A stretch of DNA of 64,000 nucleotides from Primulina eburnea (taxonomy: Eukaryota > Streptophyta > Magnoliopsida > Lamiales > Gesneriaceae). Below are positions 10,915 to 21,066 of this stretch, one piece after another (the first letter of the stretch is position 1; each line of letters starts with the position of its first letter). The translations under genes and the position numbers were made by a program. The notes beneath the pieces were generated by a model, which saw nothing but the letters and a program-made list of their open reading frames with translations, did not search any database and was not told the DNA's origin. Where the stretch lies: positions 19,170,056 to 19,234,055 of the forward strand of contig NC_133108.1 of NCBI RefSeq assembly GCF_022965805.1, written 5' to 3'.

Positions 10915-12143
10915 TGAGATATAAATATCCCAGTATAAACAATGTAATCATGCAAGCAGATAAAACATATATAAAAGCATGAGTTATATCTTATCACATG
11001 CAGCATAATCAACAACATGTATCAGTACAAGTCTGTAAATAAAACATGAATCGTAATCTACGAAACATAATCACTACGGATCTGTAAATCAAACTCTAGT
11101 CTCACTATCTAAGACTTGACTCATCTCTCATTCTAATCTAGGGATCCCGATCTAATTTAGACTTTGGTATTCTGTATCGAGTGTCTGAGATAGAAGTCGA
11201 TCTACATCTAAAGCTCTTCGATACACCGTAAGTCTAGAGTCTTATCGATTCTGAGAAAGACTCGGCGGTTCTGCCCTAGCTAGGCTGTCTGCCCTAGACC
11301 TGAACTCTGACTCTGTTCTAAGTCAATACATGCACATATCAATCTGATAATCTGCAATATCAATGCAATAAAATAAAGTATGTGATTTAGGGAAACTCAA
11401 GTCAAACCTAACTCGAGTTGTGCAATCCCGAATCAACATTTATTTATACCTTTATCTTCCCGCTCTGACGAAGACGAAGTCTTGTATTCTGATCTGTCCA
11501 TACCCAGTCTGGAAATGACAATCACATAAATACGATATCAGTATATATCTTAATTCAAAACCTGTTCTGATCAATACTGAACTCAGTATATAATCTGATC
11601 CATATCTGAACAAGGTACAATCTAATTCATATCAACAATGTCACGTTACAATCGAAATCATTACTGAATCTGATCAATCTAATCAACTGATGTTTTAACG
11701 GCATAACAATACACTCTTGATACCCCGTCAATCTGAACATCACAAATATAATACTGGACTTCATAATCTGTGTTAATATAATTCATAGTCTGAATACTAA
11801 CACAATTCTGATATCAAATCTCCATCAATTTCACTCTGAAATTCATAACAATTGCATAATCCGTCTATTCTTAAATCTGACTTCAATTATACAATGTCTA
11901 TTGTAGCAGAAACACCATATCTGGTTTCTATTCAATTCTGACAATATCATAAATTCAAATCACGTCTAAACGTAATAAAACTTACGTCCAGATGAAACCT
12001 GCGTTGCTAGGAACACAGTGCTGAAGTCGGATTCAAAATCAGACGGACGAATTTCTCAGAAAAGACGTAAGGATTTTTCAACCCTTTGCCCGAACCCTTT
12101 TCTCGATCTTTATCCTCGTTTTTCTTCTTTCGAAACTGTCGTG

Positions 12144-12158
12144 TATATATATATATAT
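12144..12158 (-). promoter_or_regulatory. A: TATA run of the left LTR
   Basis: A 15-bp TA run lies just downstream (minus strand) of the palindrome array and upstream of the long R/U5. It is the likely core promoter; the counterpart is at 17919-17934. Confidence 0.6.
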
Positions 12159-12214
12159 GTACATCCACTTCCATGCAAAAAGACGAGTGGCTCATTCCGC
12201 TTTTTACACGTCTC

Positions 12215-12392
12215 GCGCTCGAGCGGTAAGAAAGTACCGCTCGGGCGCGACACTTTCTGTCCGGGTGCGTGGCTTATTATCCATTGGCGCTCGAGCGGAA
12301 ATTTTCTACCGCTCGGGCGCCACACGTTCTGTCCGACGATCAATTTGTGATGCATTGGCGCTCGGGCGGTCCTTTTCTACCGCTCGAGCGCC
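12215..12392 (-). repeat. A: three GC-rich U3 palindromes, left LTR
   Basis: The three units are 12215-12248, 12286-12321 and 12357-12392. Each has arms of the form GCGCTCGAGCGG / CCGCTCGGGCGC with a loop of 5-8 bases, and each is followed by TTCTGTCC, giving a period of about 72 bp. The other LTR has the same array at 17991-18168. Confidence 0.85.
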
Positions 12393-12518
12393 GAAGGTTC
12401 TGTCCAAATTCTTGGCTAACAATGCAACGACGCCCGGCTTCTTCATTCGAGTTCGTATAACCTCAATCATGTCAATTAATCAACGTCTGACTACAGTAAT
12501 TAAATCTCGGGCATTACA

Positions 12519-12530
12519 TTTCTCCCCCTC
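12519..12530 (-). promoter_or_regulatory. A: polypurine tract
   Basis: GAGGGGGAGAAA on the minus strand abuts the LTR, the site where plus-strand DNA synthesis starts. Confidence 0.9.
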
Positions 12531-15130
12531 TTAGATCTGAGCTCGTCCTCGAACTCGCAGACAATCAATTCAGATATATCAGAAGAAATGCATAATAGAG
12601 TTAAATCAAAACTCATCTCGATGAATCAATTCTGAAATCTTAATCTCATATCAGCTTCTGTCTTTCGGATAATCTCGTAGACATACGGGCAATCTTACTG
12701 TGATCCAACCATAGCATCATCTTCATTTTTCTCTGATTCCAAACTGGAATAATATTTCAAGAAGTATACTATCATATTACTTCTTAAATTCTGACAGAAT
12801 CAATGTTGTCATATTGGTTATACAACATCCGTATAAACCAATCACAGTTCATAGTAAATTAATACTATTGACGGTTATCAATTCTGGTTATCCTGATCAA
12901 GGATATATTCAATCTTCCACTCCAAATACCAAACATCATCATCCGATGTTGGTTTATCAAATCTGTTATTTCTGAGCTATCTTTATTCCGTTCTGAATCT
13001 TTTTTCTTTATAAGGACTCTGTAGTATTCACTGTACAACGTGTCGTCTGTAACTATCTCAGTACTCTTTTGATAGTTATCACCACACAATCACTCATAAA
13101 GTAACAATACCTCATGTCAACTAGTGCTAACATCCAGCACTACTGCTCTCTGGATATCTTCCATATCTGGATAATACACTCTGACTGTCTGTCAATCGGT
13201 GAATAATCTGCAAGATAACTTATGGTATAATCTGTCATAAGTGCAAAATCAATCAAAATCACAATCTGATATAATCTACTTCTACATTCTAGTCATTCTG
13301 ACTATGTTCTGACATCAATCTGTGTCATTTGATTCTGTTTGTACATCATCTTGTACAAACTAATAGATATAGATTGAACAATCTGTCAATCATAATCATA
13401 TTATCTCACAATCTGGAAAATATTATAATGATCTTATTACGAAATTCATCGACATATACTTCCCATGTCGAATCAGAAATATACTAAGTCTGTAATAATC
13501 TTTCTGTCTTTTCTGTTAGCGATTCAGACATGTCAGTACAATTTCTGCCAACATTTCTGTACAAATTCTGTCACGACTGATCTAATCTGTCTATATCAAC
13601 TCTATCTGTTCGAATACCATACATTCTCAATCATCAAATTGAAAACTGAATCCACTACGGTACATTTCTGACCCTATCTGTGATTTCAGGTTCAAACTAG
13701 TTGATACAAACAAATCAATTAATAATAAAAACTAAAGAAGAAATACCTACCTGGTATTCGGCTCTGCCTATCAATATCCATTCTGTTATACAATACTGAA
13801 ACATTCTGATATCACAAGCTAGTCAACTCATACAAAACACCAAAATCACATATATGTTACTCTGTTCTGATTATTACAAACAAGTTCTGAACATTCTGAT
13901 CCCATTCTTGAATTACTGTAACTCTTGAATTCAACTCTGATTCAATTGAACTGTATATATTCTCAACGGTTCATAAAATCTGTATCACTACTGATTCAGA
14001 ATAACAATAATCTATAATAATCTAGTAAATATATAGGATTTTAAGTTCTAACAAAACTATCAATTCTGACAAATCAATCAGATCTTCATGCCATTCTGAT
14101 CAACTGCTATATATCATCTGCAAATATAATCTGCTCCCCCAAACAATACAATCTGTATAAAATACTGATCTAGAAGCAATAATTCTCAAGCAGTTCAAAA
14201 CACAATCATATCAGATAATCTGTCAACTCATATAATATCAATCTCTGACAATTCTGACATTTCTGACTTCCTGCTCTTTCTGATATCGGTATCTGATCAG
14301 TCACTGATCACAATATCAACTGTCTCAAAATCAATCAGTATACTAACATCAGATATCATCTATTCTGAATACAATCTGTTTCAACAAAATACATATCTGA
14401 ACAATTTCTGTATACAAGAATCATAATTATCAGCATATTTAATATGATCTTTCAAATATTCTTTCAATTCATTTTGTATCATTCTGTATAGTCAATACCA
14501 TTCTGTACTAAATCTACTATACAAACAATACCTGATCTCCATTCAATTCTGAACTTTATCTTTCTGATATAACACCATTCTGAAATCTTATCTAGGCACA
14601 CATCAGTCAACTTGTATAATACTGACCAATCTGTCAATACTAAACTCTATTTCAGTGGATCTACTGAATACGTAAAGAGACAATCTGCTCCTTTCTGTAC
14701 TAATCGAGTCATATACAATCTGAGTATCACAAGAATTCTGAATCTAGAATTCTTACCGTGAAGTCTCTACTCATCCACCATATCTGGTCTGAATATTATA
14801 TTCTAGTTATGTACTTGTTTAGCATATTAATATCAATAATGCAATCAAATCTAAAAACACAAGTACATCATCATCTAATTCAATCTCATTCTCATCTTAC
14901 TGTAGTTTACAATCTATACAGAAATCTCTGATATTAACATTTCCTCAACAAGCAAGGACATCAATACTACAGTACATACAGACCCAACAGATACAGCATA
15001 TTTCTATGCAACTCAGTCAAAGATATTCTTAACAAATGCATTAGTATATCTCAATACATATGCAATCTAATCATAAAGAATAGTACCTGTTATGAATTCT
15101 GGATCTGTATTTTCAGTTGAACTTTGTTCC
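12531..15130 (-). pseudogene. A: decayed pol region without readable frame
   Basis: The 2.6 kb downstream of gag hold no long frame. By analogy with B the first few hundred bases are remnants of protease. The remainder is AT-rich and densely sprinkled with CAGA (TCTG on the plus strand): I counted 12 TCTG in 13261-13560, where about one is expected by chance. No integrase, RT or RNase H motif can be read. Confidence 0.7.
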
Positions 15131-15949
15131 CTACAATCTTCGGGAACGCTTCTGGGGACAAACTTTAGCAAAGTGTCCCGGCTGTCCACAAATATTGCAT
15201 CTACCAGTCACTCCCTGGCATTGCTCGGTAAGATGTCTCCCTCCGCAACTCCTGCAATACACTCTAGTATGACTTGGACCAGAAACACTGGAGCTAGATG
15301 AACCACTTTCTAGCTTCTTGAATGGCTTCTTCCGAGCTTTCAGCAAATCTTGCTTTCTACTCGTACTGCCTCGATCAACTCGGAGAGGGAAATGCTGTGT
15401 CTGGGGTTGTTTCACACACAACCTTGTCAATTGTCTAATCAGACTCGCCTCAGCTCTCTTCGCTTTACTCAAAATGTCAGCAAAATGGTAAGGTCGTTGC
15501 AAATTCATAAATGCAACTACCTCTGAGTTCAACCCTCTGATGAACTGATTTACTATAGCTTCATCATTTCCAGCTATCTGAGGAGCAAAACGCAGTAGAG
15601 TAGAGAATTTAGCAGCATATTGGTCAATATTCAGCTGCCCTTGGCTCAAATTCTCAAACTCTAATTTCTTGTCCTCTCGGTACGAAACTGGGAAAAATCT
15701 TCGATAGAATTCAGTTCTGAATATTTCCCACGAAATCACTGTACCTCTCTGTGCCCACATTCTTGTACTGGTAATCCACCAACTCCTGGCGGCTTCCTGT
15801 AACTGGTAAGGCACCATTTTAACCCTCTGTTCATCTGTACAATCAAGTAAATCAAACAAGATTTCTATATCATCAAACCAGTTCTGACAATCTTCAGATG
15901 TCTCGGTACCACTCAGAATCGGCGGCTGTAATAATTCAAATTCTTTCAT
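15131..15949 (-). CDS. gag: A: Gag of a gypsy element, intact
   Basis: The product has 272 residues: a retrotransposon Gag domain (residues about 15-140, with ILFD and RSWW motifs), a basic/serine-rich linker (about 200-225) and two zinc knuckles, CX2CX3HX4C (232-244) and CX2CX4HX4C (251-264). Gag forms the cytoplasmic particle and binds element RNA. The frame is open 27 codons upstream to an ATA (16028-16030) at the place where elements C and I have their ATG, so translation either starts at this downstream ATG or at a non-standard codon. It is about 74 % identical to the B protein by hand count, with no gap. It stops at the position where C continues towards protease. Confidence 0.9.
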   Translation of the reverse strand: MKEFELLQPPILSGTETSEDCQNWFDDIEILFDLLDCTDEQRVKMVPYQLQEAARSWWITSTRMWAQRGTVISWEIFRTEFYRRFFPVSYREDKKLEFENLSQGQLNIDQYAAKFSTLLRFAPQIAGNDEAIVNQFIRGLNSEVVAFMNLQRPYHFADILSKAKRAEASLIRQLTRLCVKQPQTQHFPLRVDRGSTSRKQDLLKARKKPFKKLESGSSSSSVSGPSHTRVYCRSCGGRHLTEQCQGVTGRCNICGQPGHFAKVCPQKRSRRL

Positions 15950-16346
15950 CTTTTCTTCTAACTGAGCTTCTGATACATCTCTCTGTTCAGACGAAGTACT
16001 GTCCTTTTCTGAAATTCTTCGAGGCGGTATATCTGAATGTCAAAAAAAATCAATATACAGTCTGTATAATCTGTCTCAGCCCTCCTCTGATCATATACCT
16101 CTGATTCAGACTCGGTTCTGATCCAGGCTTGGCAATTACATGCTGTAGTCAACTCAGATAACAAACAACATGTAATAGGGAAAGCAATAAATCATGCTAG
16201 CACACACAATGTAGTCAACATTGAAATAAACCTCATGCTAGCAATCACATGCAAGGACAAAAAATTCAATCTACCCCGCTCATTCTCTGCTGTCTCAGTC
16301 TGAAGAATCTATCAACTCTGATTATCTCAATCTAAAGGATCTATCG

Positions 16347-16358
16347 GCTCTGATACCA
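16347..16358 (-). promoter_or_regulatory. A: primer-binding site (tRNA-iMet)
   Basis: TGGTATCAGAGC on the minus strand lies five bases inside the LTR edge (ACAGG spacer), as in B and C. Confidence 0.92.
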
Positions 16359-16363
16359 CCTGT

Positions 16364-18294
16364 TGTGGGGACCCGGACGCTAATCATCTTCTTAATCATC
16401 TTTGGGGTTTAATTATCAGTTAAGATAATCAGGGTCTAAAAATTTTAAAAAATGCGGAAGGTAATGGTATCTACATAATATACATATCGGTATAAAAGTA
16501 CAATAATATACAACAGTCTTTCAATTAATCTAAGGTTCAACTACTAAAGTTCTAGTAATGAAACCTATCTACATCCCAGTCCGGAATCACCACTCTAATC
16601 TTGATCTCTCATCTTCTTCTGGACCCTGATCTTTGCCCCACCTGTTGTCATGCACACATACAAAACAAGACAACAGCCGGATAACTCCGGTGAGATATAA
16701 ATATCCCAGTATAAACAATGTAATCATGCAAGCAGATAAAACATATATAAAAGCATGAGTTATATCTTATCACATGCAGCATAATCAACAACATGTATCA
16801 GTACAAGTCTGTAAATAAAACATGAATCGTAATCTACGAAACATAATCACTACGGATCTGTAAATCAAACTCTAGTCTCACTATCTAAGACTTGACTCAT
16901 CTCTCATTCTAATCTAGGGATCCCGATCTAATTTAGACTTTGGTATTCTGTATCGAGTGTCTGAGATAGAAGTCGATCTACATCTAAAGCTCTTCGATAC
17001 ACCGTAAGTCTAGAGTCTTATCGGTTCTGAGAAAGACTCGGCGGTTCTGCCCTAGCTAGGCTGTCTGCCCTAGACCTGAACTCTGACTCTGTTCTAAGTC
17101 AATACATGCACATATCAATCTGATAATCTGCAATATCAATGCAATAAAATAAAGTATGTGATTTAGGGAAACTCAAGTCAAACCTAACTCGAGTTGTGCA
17201 ATCCCGAATCAACATTTATTTATACCTTTATCTTCCCGCTCTGACGAAGACGAAGTCTTGTATTCTGATCTGTCCATACCCAGTCTGGAAATGACAATCA
17301 CATAAATACGATATCAGTATATATCTTAATTCAAAACCTGTTCTGATCAATACTCAACTCAGTATATAATCTGATCCATATCTGAACAAGGTACAATCTA
17401 ATTCATATCAACAATGTCACGTTACAATCGAAATCATTACTGAATCTGATCAATCTAATCAACTGATGTTTTAACGGCATAACAATACACTCTTGATACC
17501 CCGTCAATCTGAACATCACAAATATAATACTGGACTTCATAATCTGTGTTAATATAATTCATAGTCTGAATACTAACACAATTCTGATATCAAATCTCCA
17601 TCAATTTCACTCTGAAATTCATAACAATTGCATAATCCGTCTATTCTTAAATCTGACTTCAATTATACAATGTCTATTGTAGCAGAAACACCATATCTGG
17701 TTTCTATTCAATTCTGACAATATCATAAATTCAAATCACGTCTAAACGTAATAAAACTTACGTCCAGATGAAACCTGCGTTGCTAGGAACACAGTGCTGA
17801 AGTCGGATTCAAAATCAGACGGACGAATTTCTCAGAAAAGACGTAAGGATTTTTCAACCCTTTGCCCGAACCCTTTTCTCGATCTTTATCCTCGTTTTTC
17901 TTCTTTCGAAACTGTCGTGTATATATATATATATGTACATCCACTTCCATGCAAAAAGACGAGTGGCTCATTCCGCTTTTTACACGTCTCGCGCTCGAGC
18001 GGTAAGAAAGTACCGCTCGGGCGCGACACTTTCTGTCCGGGTGCGTGGCTTATTATCCATTGGCGCTCGAGCGGAAATTTTCTACCGCTCGGGCGCCACA
18101 CGTTCTGTCCGACGATCAATTTGTGATGCATTGGCGCTCGGGCGGTCCTTTTCTACCGCTCGAGCGCCGAAGGTTCTGTCCAAATTCTTGACTAACAATG
18201 CAACGACGCCCGGCTTCTTCATTCGAGTTCGTATAACCTCAATCATGTCAATTAATCAACGTCTGACTACAGTAATTAAATCTCGGGCATTACA
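16364..18294 (-). repeat. A: 5' LTR (right copy)
   Basis: It is the same length as the left copy and nearly identical. It carries the palindrome array at 17991-18168, a TATA run at 17919-17934 and the twin hairpin at 16642-16690. Confidence 0.95.
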
Positions 18295-18299
18295 CGTAG

Positions 18300-19826
18300 A
18301 CATTGTATAATCGAAGACAGATTGAAGAATAGACTGTTTATACAATTGTTATGATTTTCAGAAGATATTATTTGAGATGGAACTCGAGAATTTGATTGTT
18401 CTTGATTCAAGAATAGAGAAATAATTATGTTTACGTAGTCTGGATAGATTATTCAGTAGATATGTGAAGTCAGATCGAAGAAAGAATACCGTATGTCTGT
18501 GTTTTGTATTTCAGCATCTCTGAAGATGTATTTGTTAGATATTCATATGCTGGAAACAGAATGATCAGATTCAGATATGATTTAGATTATATCGTGATAT
18601 TGTTGATATGATCAGATTGTGTTTGTTTCAGATTGATCAGATTATGTACTGAGTGAGTATTGATCAGAACAGATTGTGAATTGAGCTACACAGTGATACA
18701 GTGTATTTGATTTTGTCATTTCAGATCGGATATGGACAGACTGGATTTCAAGACTTCGTCTTCCTCGGACGGGGACGACAAAGGTATAATTCATGTGATA
18801 TTCGGGAAGAAACAACTCAAACGAAATCATCCTTGAGTTGCCCAAGAAATCACATACTATATTCTTGTTTATGCTTTATCGTGATATGATTATTGCATAT
18901 CTTGATATGATTATGTTTGTTATAGATCGATTTGTTTATAGAACTTGTATGCAAATCATGTTCAGATGATTATGCTTGCTTACAGATTTTGTATTCATGC
19001 ATTAAGATAGGAAAGTCTGCGAGATCATCCAGACTTCTAGACGTTCGGCGATATCACAGCTTAGGGGAAGATCACCGCCCCTATTGTAGATGCGGATACA
19101 GATCAGGCCGAAGTCTAGGAATAAGACGTACAACACCTCGATTGGTAGGGTAGGTGACAGACAGTGACGTCTTATTCACACCGGGATCCCTAGAGTTATA
19201 GTCGAGTCGAGTCTAGACATGATTTGACTAGAACTGCATGTGTTTAGAGATGTGGTTTCATAGATTATGAAACCCATGGTTATTGATTTCAGTCATGATA
19301 GCATGTTTATATGAATTGAGTTGAATTGCATGTTTATCTGAATTGAGTTGCATGCTTATTTTGATTTGACTTCATAGATTATGAAATCTATTACTTTTGA
19401 ATATGAACATGATAGCATGTTTTATGATTTAGATTGTTTTTATACATGCTTACCATGTTTTATACTGGGATTTATTCTCACCGGAGTTATCCGGCTGTTG
19501 TCTTGTTTTGTATGTGTGCATGACAACAGGTGGGGCTGGATCAGGGTCGAGAAGATGACGAGAGGAGACGAGTTAGCGTGGTGGTTCCGGACTTGGATAG
19601 ATTTGGGTTTTATTACTTGAACTATAGTAGTTGAACCTTAGATTAGTTAAAAGATTGTTGTATCTTTATACTGAATTGTAGTTTATACAGATATGTATAT
19701 TTTGTAGATCGCCATTACCTTCCGCACGTTATTCTAAAAAGAAAAATTTTTAGACCCTGTATTATCTTAATTGATAATTAAATCCCAAAGATGATTAAGA
19801 AGATGATTAGCGTCCGGGTCCCCACA
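18300..19826 (+). repeat. B: 5' LTR, right segment (R/U5)
   Basis: It continues the B LTR after element A and ends GGGTCCCCACA. The twin hairpin lies at 19481-19529 (CCGG/CCGG, then TGTTGTC/GACAACA). No gene is supported. Confidence 0.92.
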
Positions 19827-19831
19827 ACAGG

Positions 19832-19843
19832 TGGTATCAGAGC
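19832..19843 (+). promoter_or_regulatory. B: primer-binding site (tRNA-iMet)
   Basis: TGGTATCAGAGC lies after an ACAGG spacer that follows the LTR end. Confidence 0.93.
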
Positions 19844-20247
19844 GATAGATCCTTTAGATTGAGATAGTCAGAACTGATAGATCCTTTAGACTGAGTTAGA
19901 TTGAGATAGAAGAGAATGAGCAGGGTAGATTGAATTTTCTTCCTTGCATGTGATTGCTAGCATGAGATTTACGTCAATGTTGATTTGCATGATGTGTGCT
20001 AGCATGATTTACTGTTTTCCCTATTACATGTTGTTTGTATCTGAGTTGATTGCAGCATGTACTTACTAAGCCTGGATCAGAACCGAGTCTGAATCAGAGG
20101 TATATGATCAGAGGAGGGCTGAGACAGATTATACAAATTGTACATTGATTTGTTTGATATTCAGATATACCGCCTCGAAGAATTTCAGAAAAGGGCAGTA
20201 CTTCGGCTGAACAGATAGATGCATCAGAAATTCAGCTAGAAGAAAAG

Positions 20248-21066
20248 ATGAAAGAATTTGAGTTATTACAACCGCCGATTCTGAGTGGTACCGAGACATC
20301 GGAAGATTGTCAGAACTGGTTGGATGACATAGAAATACTATTTGACTTAATTGCTTGTACAGAGGAACAGAAAGTTAAATTGGTATTTCTCCAATTACGA
20401 GAGGCTGCCAGAAGTTGGTGGGTTACCATGAAAAGAGTATTAACACAACGTGGTACTGTGATCACGTGGGAAGTCTTCAGAGCTGAATTCTACCAAAGGT
20501 TTTTCTCCGTTTCGTATCGGGAGGACAAAAGAGCAGAATTTGAGAATTTGAGACAAGGCCTATTGAATATTGACGAATATGCTGCGAGATTCTCTATGCT
20601 ACTGCGTTTTGCTCCTCATTTGGCTGGGAATGACGAAGCTGTAGTGAATCAGTTCGTCGGAGGATTGAATTCGGAAATAGCTGCGTTGATGAACATGCAG
20701 CAACTTTATCATTTTGCTGATACCTTGAGTCCAGTAAAGAGGGCGGAAGCAAGTTTGACTAGACAATTGGGAAGATTGAGAGTGAAGCAATCCCCGACAC
20801 AGCAATCCCCTCTCCGATGTGAACGTGGCAACACGAGTGGAAAGCAAGATTTGCTGAAAGCTCAAAGGAAACCGTTCAAGAAAGTAGGAGGTGGTTCCTC
20901 TAGTTCCAGTGGTTCCAGCCCGAGCTATGCTGGGGTGTATTGCAGGACTTGTGGGGGGAGACATCCCACAGAGCAATGCCAGGGAGTGACTGGTAGTTGC
21001 CATATTTGTAGACAGCCGGGACACTTTGCTAGAGTTTGTCCCCAGAAGAGTTCTCGAAGATTTTAA
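20248..21066 (+). CDS. gag: B: Gag of a gypsy element, intact
   Basis: The product has 272 residues with a retrotransposon Gag domain (about 15-140), a serine-rich basic linker and two zinc knuckles at residues 232-244 and 251-264. It would build the particle and package RNA. The frame runs open upstream for 27 codons (PPRR-like N-terminus as in C) to an ATA at 20167-20169 that replaces the ATG of C and I, so I place the start at the first in-frame ATG. It aligns gap-free with the A Gag (about 70 substitutions). No functional pol follows, so assembly would need enzymes from another element. Confidence 0.9.
   Translation: MKEFELLQPPILSGTETSEDCQNWLDDIEILFDLIACTEEQKVKLVFLQLREAARSWWVTMKRVLTQRGTVITWEVFRAEFYQRFFSVSYREDKRAEFENLRQGLLNIDEYAARFSMLLRFAPHLAGNDEAVVNQFVGGLNSEIAALMNMQQLYHFADTLSPVKRAEASLTRQLGRLRVKQSPTQQSPLRCERGNTSGKQDLLKAQRKPFKKVGGGSSSSSGSSPSYAGVYCRTCGGRHPTEQCQGVTGSCHICRQPGHFARVCPQKSSRRF

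Larger units (their letters stand above)
10588..12518 (-). repeat. A: 3' LTR (left copy)
   Basis: On the minus strand it runs from TGTAATGCCCGAG to GGGTCCCCACA. U3 is short (about 360 bp to the TATA run at 12144-12158); R/U5 is about 1.5 kb. U3 holds three GC-rich palindromes. R/U5 holds the twin hairpin at 10866-10914. Short open frames here recur at 17783-18310 and are not genes. Confidence 0.95.
10588..18294 (-). mobile_element. A: non-autonomous Ty3/gypsy element, youngest insertion
   Basis: The LTRs are 10588-12518 and 16364-18294, both 1931 bp, and I found only about four differences between them (about 0.2 %). The target duplication cgtag is at 10583-10587 and 18295-18299. Primer site, polypurine tract and gag are intact; pol is decayed. 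The element lies in the left LTR of B and must be younger than B, which the LTR divergence supports. It may still be movable if enzymes are supplied in trans. Confidence 0.96.

Noticed and set aside
12007..12534. Overlapping open frames of 60-125 codons on both strands, repeated at 17783-18310
   Set aside because: They lie in the two LTRs of A and owe their length to GC-rich palindromes without stop codons. No start context, domain or conservation beyond LTR identity supports them.
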